Below are positions 33,542 to 35,633 of a stretch of 35,633 nt of DNA, in pieces. The notes under the pieces were generated by a model. The model saw only the letters and a list, made by a program, of their open reading frames with translations, had not been told where the DNA came from and ran no database searches. Position 1 is the first letter of the stretch. Each line of letters starts with the position of its first letter. The stretch is from an uncultured Lactobacillus sp. (GTDB lineage: Bacteria; Bacillota; Bacilli; Lactobacillales; Lactobacillaceae). The translations under genes were made by a program, and so were the position numbers. The stretch lies in the NCBI GenBank assembly GCA_947641735.1, contig CANRQR010000013.1, positions 1 through 35,633 on the forward strand, written 5' to 3'.

Positions 33542-34714
33542 ATGCCAACTTACTACACAAGCGGCGAATTTGCGAAAAAAGCACATGTTTCAATTCGTAC
33601 AATTCGCTATTACGATCAAAAAAACTTATTAAAGCCATCAACACACACGGCAAGTGGTGCAAGACGCTACACTGATGCTGATTTTGCCAAATTGCAACAA
33701 ATCCTTCTATTAAAGTATCTTGGATTTTCTTTAACAGATATTCGAGAAATGACTTTAGGATCAGGAGACAGGGAACTTTTACTCGATTCTCTGCAGATCC
33801 AAAAAAGACTAGTGGAAGAACGACTTAAAGAAATGCAAAATGTAGCTACTGCCATTGATTCAACTAGTAGCACTTTGAAGGCAGGGCACGAAGTAGACTG
33901 GAGCAAGATGCTAGACTTGATTCATTTGACTTCAATGAATCAGTCCCTAAGTACTCAATACCAAAATGCTTCTAATATTTCTGCGCGAATCAAGCTTCAC
34001 CGAGATTATTCTCTCAATAAAGAGGGATGGTTTCACTGGTTGTTTAGACAACTAGACTTAAAGCCGGGGATGAAGATTCTAGAACTAGGTGCGGGTAATG
34101 GTACTTTATGGGCACAAAATCTAGATAGAATTCCAAAAGGATTAACCATTGTTTTATCTGATATTTCTGAAGGTATCTTAGCTGATGCGAAGAATGAGAT
34201 TGGAGACAGAGCAGAATTTCAATATGCTGTTTTTGATGCACAAAAAATACCTTTTGCGGATAATACATTTGATTTGGTAATTGCTAACCATATGCTTTTC
34301 TACTGTGACAATATTCCTAAGACCTTGAAGGAAGTAAAGAGAGTAATGAAAAAGGGCGCTTTTTTTGCTTGTTCTACTTATTCTAAGCGGCATATGCATG
34401 AAATTACAGATCTAGTTCAAGAATTTAATCCAGAGATTGTCTTGTCTTCAACTAACTTGTATGATCGCTTTGGCTTAGACAATGGGACAGAAATTTTATC
34501 TCATGGTTTTACTGATGTTATCTGTTATAAGTATGAAGATGCGATTGAACTGTCTGAATCTACGCCAGTAATTTCTTATATTTTGTCTTGTCATGGTAAT
34601 CAGAATTCGATTTTACTAGATCACTATAATGAATTTAAAAATTATGTTGACGATAAAGTAAGCGATCGTTTCCACATTACTAAAGATGCAGGTTACTTTA
34701 TTTGTAAGAAATAG
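33542..34714 (+). CDS. MerR-family regulator fused to a SAM-dependent methyltransferase
   Basis: The N-terminal MerR domain shows YTSGEFAKKAHVSIRTIRYYD (helix-turn-helix and wing) and RRYTDADFAKLQQI, with a coiled dimerisation helix to about residue 115. From about residue 150 it becomes a class I methyltransferase: motif I LELGAGNGT at about 180-188, LSDIS near 206, FDAQKIPFADNTFDLVIANH, and LKEVKRVMKKG. The total of 390 aa is one uninterrupted frame. MerR proteins often sense small molecules or drugs with their C-terminal part; here that part may be an enzyme, a ligand sensor, or both. Codon use and GC resemble the core genes, so the island ends before it. A terminator follows. Confidence 0.9.
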   Translation: MPTYYTSGEFAKKAHVSIRTIRYYDQKNLLKPSTHTASGARRYTDADFAKLQQILLLKYLGFSLTDIREMTLGSGDRELLLDSLQIQKRLVEERLKEMQNVATAIDSTSSTLKAGHEVDWSKMLDLIHLTSMNQSLSTQYQNASNISARIKLHRDYSLNKEGWFHWLFRQLDLKPGMKILELGAGNGTLWAQNLDRIPKGLTIVLSDISEGILADAKNEIGDRAEFQYAVFDAQKIPFADNTFDLVIANHMLFYCDNIPKTLKEVKRVMKKGAFFACSTYSKRHMHEITDLVQEFNPEIVLSSTNLYDRFGLDNGTEILSHGFTDVICYKYEDAIELSESTPVISYILSCHGNQNSILLDHYNEFKNYVDDKVSDRFHITKDAGYFICKK

Positions 34715-34718
34715 CAAC

Positions 34719-34758
34719 AAAGATCAAGCACATGAAGTTTGAAGTGCTTGATCTTTTT
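34719..34758 (+). terminator. Rho-independent terminator
   Basis: AAAGATCAAGCAC (34719-34731) pairs with GTGCTTGATCTTT (34744-34756), with further T residues. Confidence 0.92.
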
Positions 34759-34784
34759 CTATAGAATTAAAAATTCTTATTTTC

Positions 34785-34815
34785 TTGAAGGTGACGTAAC
34801 GTAATGTTATATGAT
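34785..34815 (+). promoter_or_regulatory. Possible rfbB promoter
   Basis: TTGAAG (34785-34790) is followed by TATATG at 17 bases (34808-34813) or TATGAT at 19 bases (34810-34815). Neither is perfect, but the gene starts a new transcript after a terminator. Confidence 0.35.
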
Positions 34816-34846
34816 AAGTAATGAATAAAGAAAGGCAGACCTAATT

Positions 34847-35633
34847 ATGAAAGTTATTGTTACTGGTGGTGCCGGTTTTATCGGTTCAAACTTTGTTTTT
34901 TACATGTTAAAGAAGCATCCTGATTACGAAATTATCTGTTTGGATAGTTTAACTTATGCAGGTAACTTATCTACTTTGAAGGATGTCATGGATAATCCTA
35001 ACTTCAAGTTTGTTAAGTTAGACATTCGCGACCGTGAAGGTGTTTACAGGTTATTCGAAGAAGAAAAGCCTGATGTAGTAGTTAACTTTGCTGCTGAAAG
35101 TCACGTTGATCGTTCTATTGAAAATCCAGAAATTTTCTTGGAAACTAACATTATCGGTACGTCTGTCTTAATGGATGCTTGCCGTAAATACGGTATCAAG
35201 CGTTTCCACCAAGTTTCAACTGACGAGGTTTACGGTGATTTACCATTAGATCGTCCAGATCTTTTCTTCCACGAAGATACACCACTTCATACCTCAAGTC
35301 CTTACTCATCAAGTAAGGCTAGTGCAGACTTGTTAGTTGGTGCATACGGCAGAACTTTCAACTTGCCAGTAACCATCTCACGTTGTTCTAACAACTATGG
35401 ACCATATCAATTCCCAGAAAAGCTTATTCCATTGATGATCCAAAGAGCTTTGAACAATGAAAAGCTTCCAGTTTATGGCGATGGTAAAAACGTTCGTGAC
35501 TGGCTCTATGTTGAAGATCACTGCAAGGCAATTGACCTTATCTTAGAAAATGGCAAACCTGGTGAAGTTTACAACATTGGTGGTCACAACGAAATGGCTA
35601 ACATTGATATTGTTAAACTTATCTGTGATTACT
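34847..35633 (+). CDS. rfbB: dTDP-glucose 4,6-dehydratase (3' end missing)
   Basis: The enzyme performs the second step of dTDP-L-rhamnose synthesis, converting dTDP-glucose to the 4-keto-6-deoxy sugar. The frame opens with MKVIVTGGAGFIGSNF (NAD-binding GxxGxxG), then AAESHVDRSI, STDEVYGDL with the catalytic Thr-Asp-Glu, and the PYSSSKA segment with YxxxK. SNNYGPYQFPEKLIPLM and VYGDGKNVRDWLYVEDH complete the family pattern. It runs off the window after 262 codons of the usual ~340. It suggests that rhamnose genes continue downstream and supply the wall polysaccharides. Confidence 0.97.
   Translation, partial: MKVIVTGGAGFIGSNFVFYMLKKHPDYEIICLDSLTYAGNLSTLKDVMDNPNFKFVKLDIRDREGVYRLFEEEKPDVVVNFAAESHVDRSIENPEIFLETNIIGTSVLMDACRKYGIKRFHQVSTDEVYGDLPLDRPDLFFHEDTPLHTSSPYSSSKASADLLVGAYGRTFNLPVTISRCSNNYGPYQFPEKLIPLMIQRALNNEKLPVYGDGKNVRDWLYVEDHCKAIDLILENGKPGEVYNIGGHNEMANIDIVKLICDY

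Noticed and set aside
1..35633. CRISPR arrays, tRNA and rRNA genes
   Set aside because: I found no regularly spaced repeats and no cloverleaf or rRNA-like sequence on either strand.

Overview
The window is AT-rich, low-GC Gram-positive DNA. The genes (clpX-engB order, wzd/wze-type tyrosine-kinase exopolysaccharide locus, ISL3 and IS66 elements, ComX-like sigma factor) point to a Lactobacillus of the johnsonii/gasseri type. That assignment rests on recognition of gene families and gene order, not on a search.

Layout. (1) 1-7650 is chromosomal core: the 3' part of clpX, engB, a possible small RNA, a low-molecular-weight tyrosine phosphatase with a membrane protein, two DsbA/FrnE-like oxidoreductase paralogues, a lipoprotein, and a conserved unknown. 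Most units end in clear rho-independent terminators. (2) 6797-8337 holds a protein with a possible remote ComK likeness followed by a ComX/SigH-like sigma factor. (3) 8391-22128 is a complete Wzy-dependent exopolysaccharide operon. Two promoter-like elements precede epsA (LCP ligase), epsB/C/D (chain-length modulator, BY-kinase, PHP phosphatase) and epsE (priming transferase). Then come an Alg14/Alg13-like pair, a GT32-like enzyme, three GT2 enzymes, glf, Wzy polymerase, Wzx flippase and an acyltransferase, ending in a strong terminator. I see no terminator inside, so it reads as one transcript of about 13.6 kb. The kinase/phosphatase pair would control chain length, the transferases build the repeat unit on undecaprenyl phosphate, Wzx flips it, Wzy polymerises it and the LCP protein attaches it to the wall. 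(4) 22251-33490 is an accessory island: a full IS66-family element inserted in a decayed ISL3-family element, two further ISL3 scars, two distantly similar membrane proteins of unknown function, an Xre/ImmA metallopeptidase plus DUF4411 PIN-like pair, and a membrane-anchored KAP-family P-loop NTPase. (5) 33542-35633 has a MerR regulator fused to a SAM methyltransferase, and the start of rfbB (dTDP-glucose 4,6-dehydratase), so dTDP-rhamnose genes probably continue beyond the window.

The best candidates for something undescribed are the ISL3-bracketed island (membrane pair + ImmA/PIN + KAP NTPase), which looks like a defence or toxin-antitoxin cassette, and the ComK-like/ComX-like pair next to the exopolysaccharide locus. 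Regulatory DNA worth checking includes a G7 tract inside an exopolysaccharide promoter spacer, an 11-bp-period direct repeat in place of a -35, and three ATGTATA half-sites at exact 22-bp spacing before the ImmA gene.
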